In this document: one piece after another, positions 1 to 8,001 of the stretch
Numbering within the stretch: the stretch's first letter is position 1
How the letters are laid out: each line of letters starts with the position of its first letter
Assembly (NCBI GenBank): GCA_964486655.1
Contig: CAZAON010000222.1
Location: 1 to 9,623 of the forward strand
DNA: 9,623 nucleotides
From: JADKIH01 sp964486655
GTDB lineage: Bacteria > Bacteroidota > Bacteroidia > AKYH767-A > 2013-40CM-41-45
Reading direction: 5' to 3'
Position numbers and translations under genes: made by a program
The notes under the pieces: generated by a model
Told to the model about the DNA's origin: nothing
The model's database searches: none
Seen by the model: the letters and a program-made list of their open reading frames with translations, nothing else

Positions 1-828
1 CTGAGACAACATGTTTCCAAGTGAATCCAGTTCGGCTATCCAGATATCGGCCGAAGAAGTATTATGATGACCTGAAATGTCTCCATCATTAGAAAGTGTG
101 TTTCCGCCTATTAAAAATGTCCCCCTTGTTGTTTCCCTTGCTACTACTCCATAGTCGCCACTTATACCGCCAAAGGCTTTAGACCACTGAAGATTCCCAT
201 TTTTATCTACCTTTACAACAAAAATATCTGCATCCCCATGACTGGTGTCTACATCAAAATCAATGCTGCGTGTTTGACCAATGGCAATATATCCGCTATC
301 GTTAGTTTCAGAGACCATTTTTAAGTTATCGGTATCACTTCCACCAACGCATAATTGCCATTGAATTGTACCTAGAGAATCAATTTTAAACAACCAGCCA
401 TCAGCATATTGTGGAATTACATAATAATGTAATCCGGAAACATCATGATCATTAGATGAAGTCTCACCGGCAATTACAAATTTATTATCGGATGTTCGTA
501 TTATAGAAAATGCCGCTTCAGAACTATTTCCCCCATATGTCCTTTTCCAAATTAAAGAACCGCTATTTGTTACTATAGCAATGAAAATATCAGGTACACC
601 AATTGTTTGAGATACATCATGATCTCCAGAGAAAGTAGTTCCACATAATATAGATATACTATCTGAATAATGCTCAATCGAATAACATCTATCCCTAGCA
701 GATCCTCCTATATTCTTTTCCCACTTCAATAAAGGAGTTTGCGCATTCACACTGATGTAAATAGTGAATATTGAAATGTATAAAAGAATTTTATTTCCGT
801 TACATTTTAATGAATCTGCTGATTTCAT
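1..828 (-). CDS. Secreted repeat protein, N-terminal part (runs off left edge)
   Basis: The frame is open for 276 codons from ATG at 828 to the window edge; a TAG lies five codons upstream, so this is the only in-frame ATG start. Residues 1-30 look like a signal peptide: Lys at 8 and 13, a hydrophobic stretch ILLYISIFTIYISV at 14-27, and probable cleavage after NAQ (28-30). The mature part is four repeats of about 58-63 residues starting near W36, W94, W157 and W215. Each reads roughly W-x-K-x-x-GG, then a G-x-T/N segment, then an S-x-D-x-D-V/I-S motif (67-73, 125-131, 246-252; weaker SIDFDVD at 188-194), then D-I/G-x-x-x-K/I-x-D-x-x-G. Such repeats occur in Bacteroidota exported proteins that usually end in a T9SS sorting domain, probably propeller-like. 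The C-terminus is outside the window, so secretion by T9SS is inferred. The function is unknown. Its first 29 bases overlap the T9SS-domain remnant upstream. Confidence 0.85.
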   Translation of the reverse strand, partial: MKSADSLKCNGNKILLYISIFTIYISVNAQTPLLKWEKNIGGSARDRCYSIEHYSDSISILCGTTFSGDHDVSQTIGVPDIFIAIVTNSGSLIWKRTYGGNSSEAAFSIIRTSDNKFVIAGETSSNDHDVSGLHYYVIPQYADGWLFKIDSLGTIQWQLCVGGSDTDNLKMVSETNDSGYIAIGQTRSIDFDVDTSHGDADIFVVKVDKNGNLQWSKAFGGISGDYGVVARETTRGTFLIGGNTLSNDGDISGHHNTSSADIWIAELDSLGNMLSQ

Positions 829-898
829 TGCTGTCTGTGACTATAAAGTAAATTCCTGATTTTAAATGTTGAATATCAACCTCGTTACTCCTTTCCTT
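800..898 (-). pseudogene. Remnant of a T9SS type A C-terminal sorting domain
   Basis: Reading codons from 898 down to the TAA at 802-800 gives a typical end of a T9SS sorting domain: the motif DIQHLKSGIYFIV followed by SRFIKM and stop. Family members show L-x-x-G-x-Y followed by a short beta strand and a basic end, and this piece has all of these. No gene body precedes it. Going upstream, the same frame reads LYQDVVGRML back to 934 and then meets TGA at 937-935; beyond that lies the IS66 transposase tail. The likely history is an IS66 insertion in a T9SS cargo gene followed by loss of the rest. The domain cannot work alone because it lacks a signal peptide and start. Its end overlaps the start of the next gene by 29 bases in another frame. 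Confidence 0.75.
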
Positions 899-899
899 C

Positions 900-917
900 G
901 TAAGCATCCGACCAACT
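900..917. repeat. Probable IS66 right terminal inverted repeat
   Basis: The plus strand starts GTAAGCATCCGACCAACT here, about 80-95 bases beyond the tnpC stop codon. IS66 ends typically begin GTAAG, and the position suits a 3' end. The only other GTAA between the tnpC stop and the downstream gene is at 848, inside the sorting-domain remnant, and lacks the GC that follows. The partner repeat has been lost, so this rests on motif and position only. Confidence 0.5.
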
Positions 918-994
918 ACATCTTGATATAATTTTCATTGCACATTATCATTGCAGCTCTTATTTACCGGAATGATTATTAAAGATAGCAAAAA

Positions 995-1281
995 TCAGGG
1001 TAACAGTCCTTCAAGTCGATTAAATTTCCAATCCGGTAAATCTCCCAAAACATTTTTCAACCATTGAAAAGGGTCAATGCCTTCCCAATTACAAGTGCCC
1101 ATGAAGGAATAAATCATTGCTGAGATTTGCGCAGCGTCATCAGACCCGACAAACAGATCATTTTTCTTTCCCAAAGCGACCGGGCTAATGAAATTTTCGG
1201 GTGGTTGTTGTCAATTTCAAGAGTGTCATTTGTTGAATAAACTTTTAGCTTATACCAACATTGCAATGAATAATTAATGAC
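995..1281 (-). pseudogene. tnpC: IS66 transposase (TnpC) C-terminal fragment, frameshifted
   Basis: The segment encodes about 95 residues from the end of an IS66 transposase, in two frames. From 1281 the first frame reads VINYSLQCWYKL and then LEIDNN, matching the family block A-I-x-Y-A-L-N-Q-W ... L-x-I-D-N-N. After CAC at 1203-1201 only two bases (1200-1199) remain before GAA. The second frame then continues ENFISPVALGKKN, then VGSDDAA, MIYSFMGTC, IDPFQWLKNVL, LPDW and NRLEGLLP, ending at TGA 997-995. The family has two residues between IDNN and the catalytic Glu of E-N-x-I-R-P, so one base has been lost. The usual Arg of IRP is Ser here. The fragment lacks the N-terminal two thirds of the protein and is non-functional. 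Confidence 0.9.
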
Positions 1282-1290
1282 CGTGATCAA

Positions 1291-1324
1291 TAAAAAAAGG
1301 CGGATTAATCAAATAACCCGCCTT
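1291..1324 (-). terminator. Rho-independent terminator of the 2144-residue cargo gene
   Basis: On the minus strand the sequence reads AAGGCGG (1324-1318), a 14-base AT-rich loop, CCGCCTT (1303-1297), then a run of T down to 1292. This is a perfect 7-bp stem with five consecutive G-C pairs followed by a U tract. It begins 21 bases after the stop codon of the large gene. It would also shield the IS66 remnant and the downstream secreted gene from readthrough. Confidence 0.85.
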
Positions 1325-1344
1325 CAAAAATAAAATTCGCTTTC

Positions 1345-4300
1345 TTAATTCTGTTTAACCAACCTGATCACATAATTCTTTTCTTCATTATTTATGCGCA
1401 TAAAATAAACTCCTTCCGCTAAATTATCCAGATCGATGGTCTTGCTACTGTTACCTTCAATTTCCCAGCGACCGATAGATTGAGATTCCATATTCATCAA
1501 TACTACCCTACTTCTGCCTTTAACAGCTGACAAATCAATTGTAAATATTCCGCTCGATGGATTTGGATAAATACTTACCATTCCATCTTCTGTCATTGTG
1601 CGAACACCATTACAAACATCAACAAAGACATCATTCGAAACTGTATTCACACATCCGTTCACGCTGTCTGTAACCGAATAAGTGATTGCGACTATTCCCG
1701 GTGTTACGGCGGCGGGATCGAAATTTGTTCCTGTCACGCCGGGACCGCCATACACTCCGTTTGCCGGACTTCCTCCCGTCAATGGTTGTATTCCGTCAAA
1801 AACACAAACCGAATCAAAAGCAAGAGCTAAAGAGGCAAATGGCATTGGCAAAACAACCACATTAATTGTATCGGAAGCGGAACAACTTCCAAACTGTGAA
1901 ACTCTTACGGAGTAAGTTCCAGTTGTGTCAACGAGGAGTGTCTGATTCTGAGTAAAATTATTCCACAAATAATCATTGCCCGGATTGCCGGCATCCAGAA
2001 GAATTGATCCGCATACCGTTGTATCTCTTCCCAGATATACAACAGGAACAGGCGCGACACCGACATTTAAAGTATCACGGCTTATACAGCCCGAAATTGT
2101 ATCAGTAACTGTAATTTGATAGCTTGTGTTAACACCCGGTACTGAATAAGGATTTGCAATTGTTGTACTGCTCATTGGCTCTGTAGAAAACCATTGGAAT
2201 AAATACTGGTTGCGAATTCCAAGACGCATATACGGACGACGATTGACTACTGTATCACCTGAAGTTGCACTGCAATTGCCCGCATTATTCGCGGCATGAT
2301 AAGTACAGCTCGGGAAATTTGTGTTCATATATCGCATCCTTGCATTTACCGAGTCGGTTGTATTGTTGAAACATGTTTCAATGATCACATTCGAAGTACC
2401 GTTCCAGTAAAATGCCGAAGAAAACGCATGGGTGTTTAGTCCGTTCACAGGCAAATACCCTGCATTCGTATAAACCGTTGTCATTGGTGTCGTCTGGAAT
2501 GTCGTGGTAAGAGCATTCACATTCGTACTGCCAATTTTAATCGTGAAGTTTGTAAGCGCCTGTCCGACATCAGGATCTGTTACAGAGAATACAAGGCTAT
2601 TTATATATCCCGGCTGCATTCCTTGCTGTGCCATCTCAGCGGCAAGAATTAATATCTGGTGACGTGCGCCAAACATACTGTTACCATACGGAGCCGGATA
2701 TGTGGTTGCCTGGTTCGACTGATTTCCACCGGAGAAAATATAAGTAGTCGGAACATCAGCGTTTAGATTAACCGTATCGCCGAGACAAACTGAATCCGGA
2801 TTAGCGGTAGCAGTAAGATCAGGCTTAGGATAGACATTCACAAAAACAGAATCATCGGCACCGCAACCTGATATCGAATCACTGCCATGCAAATAAAACA
2901 TTGTAGGCTCATCGGGCATTACATAAATTGAATTACCTGTCGAATCAGAAATTCCGGAAGCAGCCTGCCATACATACTGATAATTTGAATTCGCACTTGA
3001 GGCTGTAAGATTTACAGAATCCCCTTCACAAATATCCGCTTGTGACGTTAATGCGTTAATAGATGTCGGAAGTGTTACAGTAAATGCAGCAGCTACTCTG
3101 TTACTCAGACAGCTGGTTTTATAATTGATAATTCCGTTGAAGACTCTTGGAAATGTGTTCGCATTAAAGTTTGCGCCCGAATGTCCGTCCCTGATCTGAA
3201 GCTCGGTATTCGAAGTATTGACGTCTCCAACTCCCGTTCCCGGAGAATAAATAATATTCGGACCGGAAAGTGTTCTGATGTAAAAAGAATACGTCATCGT
3301 TCCCGGAATAAAAATTGAAGTCGTGATCGGAATAGTCGTAAAGGCTCCGGCTCCGGCAGATGTTACTCCCGAAACGGAGTCAACAAATATCCAGCCTGCA
3401 CTACTTGTATTCCCACCCGGTACATTGTTGTAATTATCCTTGCGGTAATAAATGGCCCATGTATTAACTCCTGAATCGGCCTGCGCGCTGAAACCTGTAA
3501 TAGTAACGTTTGTAATTGCAGTAACGGTGAACATGATTCCGGCTGAATTATTCGGACCCGAAATAATTGTACTTAATGTTTTCGGCGCACTAACATTTCC
3601 ATTTACCGCCGCATAAAAAGACCCGGATGACGTTACATTGGTTGTATAGGTACTGCCTGTATCCAGCAACGATCCTCCTGAACTTGAATCAAACCACATA
3701 ACCTGATTTGCCGAAGTCGCGCTTACCGTAACAGGACCTGATCCGCATCGTGTATCACCCGTCGTAAGCGGAGCATTTACTGATGTCACGGTTATATTAG
3801 CCGAATTTGAATTGTACACACCACAACTCACAGCTCTGTAATAAGTATTTGAACCGGGAGTAACAATTACAGTCGGATTTGTAGCTCCGCCAATATTCGT
3901 CCAGGTCGAATTATTTGGTGAACTCTGCCATTGTATTGTTCCGCCCGATGTATTTCCACTCACCGCCAGTGTAACAGGTAATCCCGAACAAGTCGTTACA
4001 GCTGATGGCGAAACTGTACCTCCCGCAACTGTAATACTTACCGCCGGCAAGGAATCATTGGCAAGTTGTAAATCTCCCGTTGTAGTAGCGTATGCGCTGA
4101 AACCATAAGTTCCGGCCGTAGACATATTATATGAGGTGGATATGACAACGTTGCGTGTGGATCCTCCGGTCAATGTTCCTGAATTTACTGTAACCACAGG
4201 GAATGTCATTGGATTTGGTCCGGTCGCGAACGCATGAACGTCGGTCGGATTTAACGCGAAGTTGATTGTAACGGAACTGTAGTTCTTAATTGTAACAACA

Positions 4301-7300
4301 ACTGAATCTGTAGCAGAATGACAACCGGTGACAGACGGCTTCGACAATGCATATGTACCCATGTCAATCGAAACAGGAATTCCGTCAAACTCGTCCGCTC
4401 CCAGGTCAGGTGCGGTCGCGCCGCCATTTACAGACCCGGCCGGACCCGGACGCACCTGTCCGTCGTAATCTGTTGTAATACTTGCAATCGTATAACCCTT
4501 CGATTCGATTCCCGATTGATTCGCATTGTTAATATGAAGATTAACATTCGAAGTAAAGTACGGATTAACAGCAACAGAATTTGAATCAACACCTGTAGCT
4601 GTAAACCAGTTAAACAGAGAGGTCAGATCAGTCGTGTCGAGTAAACCTGTTTTGTAACCTGTTCCGTTACCGAACAAATCATTTTTTCCGGATACCGCAT
4701 TTGAATCAGCGCCAAAAGCGATTGAATAATGCTTTCCTCCTGCTGTTACATTCGAACGAAGATTCGCAAAAATATTATTCTGAATGGTATCCGCTCCGGC
4801 TCCGGTTCTTCTGAATGCAAAAGTATTTGCCGTGTCATTCAGAACACCAGTTCCTGAAACGTTAACAGAATTATAAAAGAAATTATTCGCATTATTTGTG
4901 GTCTTTAAAATTCCGTTATAATTATGCGCTTTAGTATAACTGTTGTTAGAAGTATCAGTTCCGATACTGATCATATTATTCTCATAAGTATAACTTCCGC
5001 CATTTAACTGAATACCATTAATTGTCGCGATAGAGGTATTCGAAGGCGCCGCAAGACCGTAAATTCTGTTTTTACGAATCACATTGGTACCGGTCGTTGC
5101 ACTGTTATTATATATTCCGGTAACTATTACAGCTCCTGTTGTACTTGTATTTCTGAGGTTACGAATAGTATTTCCGGAAATAGTCTGACCCGCGTCACCG
5201 GAAGTCTGATAAATTCCCTGCACCGAAGCGCTGCCGTTAGCTCCTGTTTGCGGCGAAGTATTAATTAGTGCTTCAACAATATTATTATTGATAATATTTG
5301 ATCCTGCAGTGGAAGAGATTCCGCGAATTATATTCGTACCCGTTCCGCCCGATTGATTTGAAACATTCTTTATCGTATTTCCTGTGACAGTCGCCGATGA
5401 AACATTATTCGACAATAAAATTCCCGAAACAGTCGTATTACCGGCACCTGTACTAACGGCATTCGTCATATTATTCGCCTGGGTATTACTGCCGATATAA
5501 TTATTTGTAATCGTCAACACTCCACCGGATCCAATGATTCCCGCAAGACTCGTCGTTACCGTCGCGGCGGAGTCATTCGCGTTAATACCACCAATACTGT
5601 TTCCGGACACCAATACTGTATCACCTGATGAAATATTAATACCAACGGTCTGCATCCCGCTTATTGCTTCAATTGTAGTGATGCTGTTATTCGAAGTCGT
5701 ACTTCCGATTGTATTTGGAGTTACATTTCCAACATTCACATTACCTCCTGAAATTGTAATTCCGTTGAAAATTGTTGTAGATCCGCCGCCGCCACCGCCG
5801 CCACCTGAAGCTGCATTCGTAGTCAGGCTTATATTTTTAATAATATTACCCTGAACGGAAGAGTAACTGGCAACATCAACATTCATGGCTATTCCGTTGA
5901 AACGTGGTCCGCCCGTACCATTAATAACCCAGGCACTACCCCCGGCCCCTGTTGTTGAACCGCCAATGCTGTTTCCGGTAACGACAAACCCCGAACCCGA
6001 TCCGCCGCCACCGCCACCGCCTGCAATATTAATTGCCGCATGTGTACTGGAAGATGAATAAGTCTGAGCAGCGGTCATATAGAAATTATTATTTGTGATT
6101 GTCCATGTTTCGTTCGCTGCGCCAATGTTCATTCCATAATTTGAACCCGATGCCGCATACCAGTCATGAAGATTATTCGCAGTAATCGTGTTGTTGTCAT
6201 TTGTTCCCGCACCAGTATTGGAATAAATGAGAACCTGAGCCGCCGTATCTGTTTTTGAAATATCGCAATTGGATACTGTGTTATTACTGTTACCACCTCC
6301 TGCTGAAGTTCCCGTTCCGAAGTGAACAACTCCCGTAGTCGTCGCTCCTCTCGAGCCACCACGGATATTCAAATATTTCAAAGTATTATTTTGCGCGTCG
6401 TTTACAAAGCGTATTGCACTTCCGGTCGCGGAAGAATCTCTAATGGTCAAATTTCTTGTCGAACCTGTTCCGCCTGCTCTTCCGTCAATTGTAAAATATT
6501 CAGCGGCACTGAGATCAAACATCGGCGCATCGTTTCCTGCAATTACGAGATTCGTCGCTCCGGTAATCGGCCTCAACGTAAGTGTATTCGCAGCGGTACA
6601 ACCTAAATAAGGAATTACGAGTGGAAACGTATCAGTATTGGACGCATACGTAGCCTGAAGTTGAATAATCACCGCGCATGAAAGTCCGTTTAAAATCAAA
6701 TCATCAACAGCCGCACGTATTGTTGCATAATCTCCTGTTGGTCCTACAGTATAACTGCCACACATTGTTCCTGCTAATGTATTCGCGGTTCCCGGCAATG
6801 ATGCCGAAGGAACATTTCCAATCGAATAAACTCTGAACCAATATTGCGTATTCGATAATAATCCTGTCACCGGGTAGTTGTAAGGATCTCCTGTCGCAGC
6901 TCCCGTGGTCGAATTCACCGTAGTCATCAGGTTAAATGTTACATTATCATCCGACATGTACACTTCGAAAGCCGACTCATCGGTTGAATTGTCGACCCAG
7001 TTGACTGTTATGCTTGTCGGAGTTATTGGCGAAAATGAAATCGTTAACGGCGCGGCCGGAACAGAAGGCTGCCATGTATAGGTTAATCCGCTGGCCGGTT
7101 TATAGCCCGATTGCAATTGCATCGAGTCGGTGTTCAATACTCCTGCTGTTGATGTTGCCCAGGTATTTACTGTATTAGTAGCCGATCTGTTGTTAAAATC
7201 CGCATTGCTGCCTCCCTTCAATCCGACCTGTGCGGTATTGGAAGTAACAAGCGTACAACTTCCGTAAACTACATTAATAATGTTTGATGTCTCATTAAGC

Positions 7301-7779
7301 CGAATCTGAAAATTAAGATTCTCTCCCGTTGAATTATTCGTCCGAAAATTCTTCCACTGAACGACTAAAGTCCGGTTAGGCGCCGAACCGATTGTCCTGT
7401 ACATAATTTCAGATCCTAGCTGACCCCTGATATCATAATTCAATCCGGCGATGACATTTGTACTCCCTCCCAATCCTGTACTGATTACCGTATGTGAACT
7501 CAATCCGGTTGTTCCAAATACAACATAACCATTCGCATTTATACTAAAAGTTGTTCTGCTTAGACCATTAAAATAAAAAGTGAATCCGATTGGCAAAGCC
7601 GTAAAATTTGCCTCATTGGTGGCCGAGTCACCGACAACCGTTCCGCCTGTAATGGCTGTGTATGCTCCGGTAGTCTGGGAAAATGAGTACGTCGAAACGA
7701 GCGCACTGGCACGTTCTGATTCAAAACAAAATGCGAATAATGCCAAATTGAGTAAAACAATTCGTAAATAATTTTTCAT
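1345..7779 (-). CDS. Giant T9SS-secreted beta-helix / Ig-like surface protein
   Basis: A 2144-residue exported protein, probably a cell-surface or adhesin-like cargo of the type IX secretion system; its ligand is unknown. Visible modules in order (approximate residues): signal peptide 1-26, probable cleavage after ASA; beta-sandwich 27-236 common at the N-terminus of Bacteroidota cargo; fibronectin type III 242-328; parallel beta-helix 342-1130, opening with YTVGPTGDYATI, carrying many N-x-I/V-x-N turns and closing with DLGADEF; CARDB-like domain 1140-1245; Ig-like modules 1252-1335 and 1336-1396; beta-sandwich 1396-1570; CHU-type Ig modules 1581-1650 and 1662-1910, the latter split by a sandwich containing YPAPYGNSMFGARHQ; VYLGRDTTVCG module 1913-1975; domain 1980-2056; T9SS type A sorting domain 2068-2144 with YPNPSSG and LAEGVYF. 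Two polyglycine loops lie in the helix. No catalytic motif of a polysaccharide lyase or protease was recognised. The gene is intact, starts with ATG without an evident Shine-Dalgarno, and ends at its own terminator. Confidence 0.93.
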   Translation of the reverse strand: MKNYLRIVLLNLALFAFCFESERASALVSTYSFSQTTGAYTAITGGTVVGDSATNEANFTALPIGFTFYFNGLSRTTFSINANGYVVFGTTGLSSHTVISTGLGGSTNVIAGLNYDIRGQLGSEIMYRTIGSAPNRTLVVQWKNFRTNNSTGENLNFQIRLNETSNIINVVYGSCTLVTSNTAQVGLKGGSNADFNNRSATNTVNTWATSTAGVLNTDSMQLQSGYKPASGLTYTWQPSVPAAPLTISFSPITPTSITVNWVDNSTDESAFEVYMSDDNVTFNLMTTVNSTTGAATGDPYNYPVTGLLSNTQYWFRVYSIGNVPSASLPGTANTLAGTMCGSYTVGPTGDYATIRAAVDDLILNGLSCAVIIQLQATYASNTDTFPLVIPYLGCTAANTLTLRPITGATNLVIAGNDAPMFDLSAAEYFTIDGRAGGTGSTRNLTIRDSSATGSAIRFVNDAQNNTLKYLNIRGGSRGATTTGVVHFGTGTSAGGGNSNNTVSNCDISKTDTAAQVLIYSNTGAGTNDNNTITANNLHDWYAASGSNYGMNIGAANETWTITNNNFYMTAAQTYSSSSTHAAINIAGGGGGGGSGSGFVVTGNSIGGSTTGAGGSAWVINGTGGPRFNGIAMNVDVASYSSVQGNIIKNISLTTNAASGGGGGGGGSTTIFNGITISGGNVNVGNVTPNTIGSTTSNNSITTIEAISGMQTVGINISSGDTVLVSGNSIGGINANDSAATVTTSLAGIIGSGGVLTITNNYIGSNTQANNMTNAVSTGAGNTTVSGILLSNNVSSATVTGNTIKNVSNQSGGTGTNIIRGISSTAGSNIINNNIVEALINTSPQTGANGSASVQGIYQTSGDAGQTISGNTIRNLRNTSTTGAVIVTGIYNNSATTGTNVIRKNRIYGLAAPSNTSIATINGIQLNGGSYTYENNMISIGTDTSNNSYTKAHNYNGILKTTNNANNFFYNSVNVSGTGVLNDTANTFAFRRTGAGADTIQNNIFANLRSNVTAGGKHYSIAFGADSNAVSGKNDLFGNGTGYKTGLLDTTDLTSLFNWFTATGVDSNSVAVNPYFTSNVNLHINNANQSGIESKGYTIASITTDYDGQVRPGPAGSVNGGATAPDLGADEFDGIPVSIDMGTYALSKPSVTGCHSATDSVVVTIKNYSSVTINFALNPTDVHAFATGPNPMTFPVVTVNSGTLTGGSTRNVVISTSYNMSTAGTYGFSAYATTTGDLQLANDSLPAVSITVAGGTVSPSAVTTCSGLPVTLAVSGNTSGGTIQWQSSPNNSTWTNIGGATNPTVIVTPGSNTYYRAVSCGVYNSNSANITVTSVNAPLTTGDTRCGSGPVTVSATSANQVMWFDSSSGGSLLDTGSTYTTNVTSSGSFYAAVNGNVSAPKTLSTIISGPNNSAGIMFTVTAITNVTITGFSAQADSGVNTWAIYYRKDNYNNVPGGNTSSAGWIFVDSVSGVTSAGAGAFTTIPITTSIFIPGTMTYSFYIRTLSGPNIIYSPGTGVGDVNTSNTELQIRDGHSGANFNANTFPRVFNGIINYKTSCLSNRVAAAFTVTLPTSINALTSQADICEGDSVNLTASSANSNYQYVWQAASGISDSTGNSIYVMPDEPTMFYLHGSDSISGCGADDSVFVNVYPKPDLTATANPDSVCLGDTVNLNADVPTTYIFSGGNQSNQATTYPAPYGNSMFGARHQILILAAEMAQQGMQPGYINSLVFSVTDPDVGQALTNFTIKIGSTNVNALTTTFQTTPMTTVYTNAGYLPVNGLNTHAFSSAFYWNGTSNVIIETCFNNTTDSVNARMRYMNTNFPSCTYHAANNAGNCSATSGDTVVNRRPYMRLGIRNQYLFQWFSTEPMSSTTIANPYSVPGVNTSYQITVTDTISGCISRDTLNVGVAPVPVVYLGRDTTVCGSILLDAGNPGNDYLWNNFTQNQTLLVDTTGTYSVRVSQFGSCSASDTINVVVLPMPFASLALAFDSVCVFDGIQPLTGGSPANGVYGGPGVTGTNFDPAAVTPGIVAITYSVTDSVNGCVNTVSNDVFVDVCNGVRTMTEDGMVSIYPNPSSGIFTIDLSAVKGRSRVVLMNMESQSIGRWEIEGNSSKTIDLDNLAEGVYFMRINNEEKNYVIRLVKQN
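5782..5805 (-). repeat. GGN triplet tract encoding eight glycines
   Basis: Eight consecutive Gly codons (residues 659-666 of the large cargo protein), mostly GGC with two GGT and a final GGA. The tract sits between Ala-Ser and Ser-Thr-Thr in the beta-helix and probably forms a flexible loop between coils. Length changes by whole triplets would keep the frame. Confidence 0.9.
6001..6021 (-). repeat. GGN triplet tract encoding seven glycines
   Basis: Seven consecutive Gly codons (residues 587-593), alternating GGC/GGT and then GGC, GGA, followed by Ser-Gly-Ser-Gly. It lies exactly 72 residues before the second polyglycine tract, which suggests related loops on repeated coils of the beta-helix. 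Confidence 0.9.
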
Positions 7780-8001
7780 AGTTAGTTTGGTTTTAGTTAG
7801 ATGGTAGAGGAGTGTACAGAAGAATAAAAAAAATTAATTTTAATACAGCTGCAACATAATGAATAGATGTTATCCGGGGCAAAAAGGTTGGTGCTAAATC
7901 ATGAATTTCAGGTAAATATTAAGCTAATTATTGTAATTAATTTCTATGAACTTTGGATTATATTTCATTAATTGCCAAAATAGAAAATAAGAAACAGAAG
8001 G
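7780..8001. other. Divergent intergenic spacer with both promoters presumed
   Basis: This 222-base AT-rich spacer lies between the start of the large cargo gene (minus) and the DUF983 gene (plus), so promoters for both should be here. No perfect Bacteroidota promoter (TTG, about 20 bases, TAnnTTTG) was found on either strand. The nearest plus-strand match is TATATTTC at 7959-7966 with TTG at 7931-7933, a 25-base gap that is somewhat long. No hairpin, RNA gene or small ORF was supported. Confidence 0.5.

Larger units (their letters stand above)
900..1281 (-). mobile_element. IS66-family insertion sequence, right-end remnant
   Basis: This stretch holds the C-terminal part of an IS66-type transposase (995-1281), about 95 bases of 3' non-coding DNA, and a probable terminal inverted repeat at 900. 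IS66 ends characteristically begin GTAA, and here the plus strand starts GTAAGCATCC. The left part of the element (tnpA, tnpB and most of tnpC) is missing. Recognisable transposase coding stops near 1281, only a few bases from the terminator of the neighbouring large gene, so a deletion or rearrangement removed the rest. The element is dead. The exact right boundary is inferred because no second terminal repeat is available for comparison. Confidence 0.8.

Noticed and set aside
868..880. Perfect palindrome GTTGA-N3-TCAAC resembling a small operator
   Set aside because: It lies in the sorting-domain remnant and is explained by the codons for VDIQH; arms of five bases are expected by chance in AT-rich DNA.
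5534..5854. Plus-strand open frame of about 106 codons with a polyproline run
   Set aside because: It is the complement of the cargo gene; the proline run is simply the reverse reading of the polyglycine codons, and it has no start context or recognisable domain.
5782..6021. Phase-variable on/off switch at the glycine tracts
   Set aside because: The units are triplets, so slippage changes loop length but cannot shift the reading frame.
2000..7000. CRISPR-like or tandem DNA repeats inside the large gene
   Set aside because: Recurring motifs such as the N-x-I-G-G turns are protein-level beta-helix repeats with divergent DNA and irregular spacing.
7780..8001. Riboswitch or small RNA in the divergent spacer
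   Set aside because: No stable hairpin, GC-rich stem or known conserved motif could be seen in this AT-rich segment.
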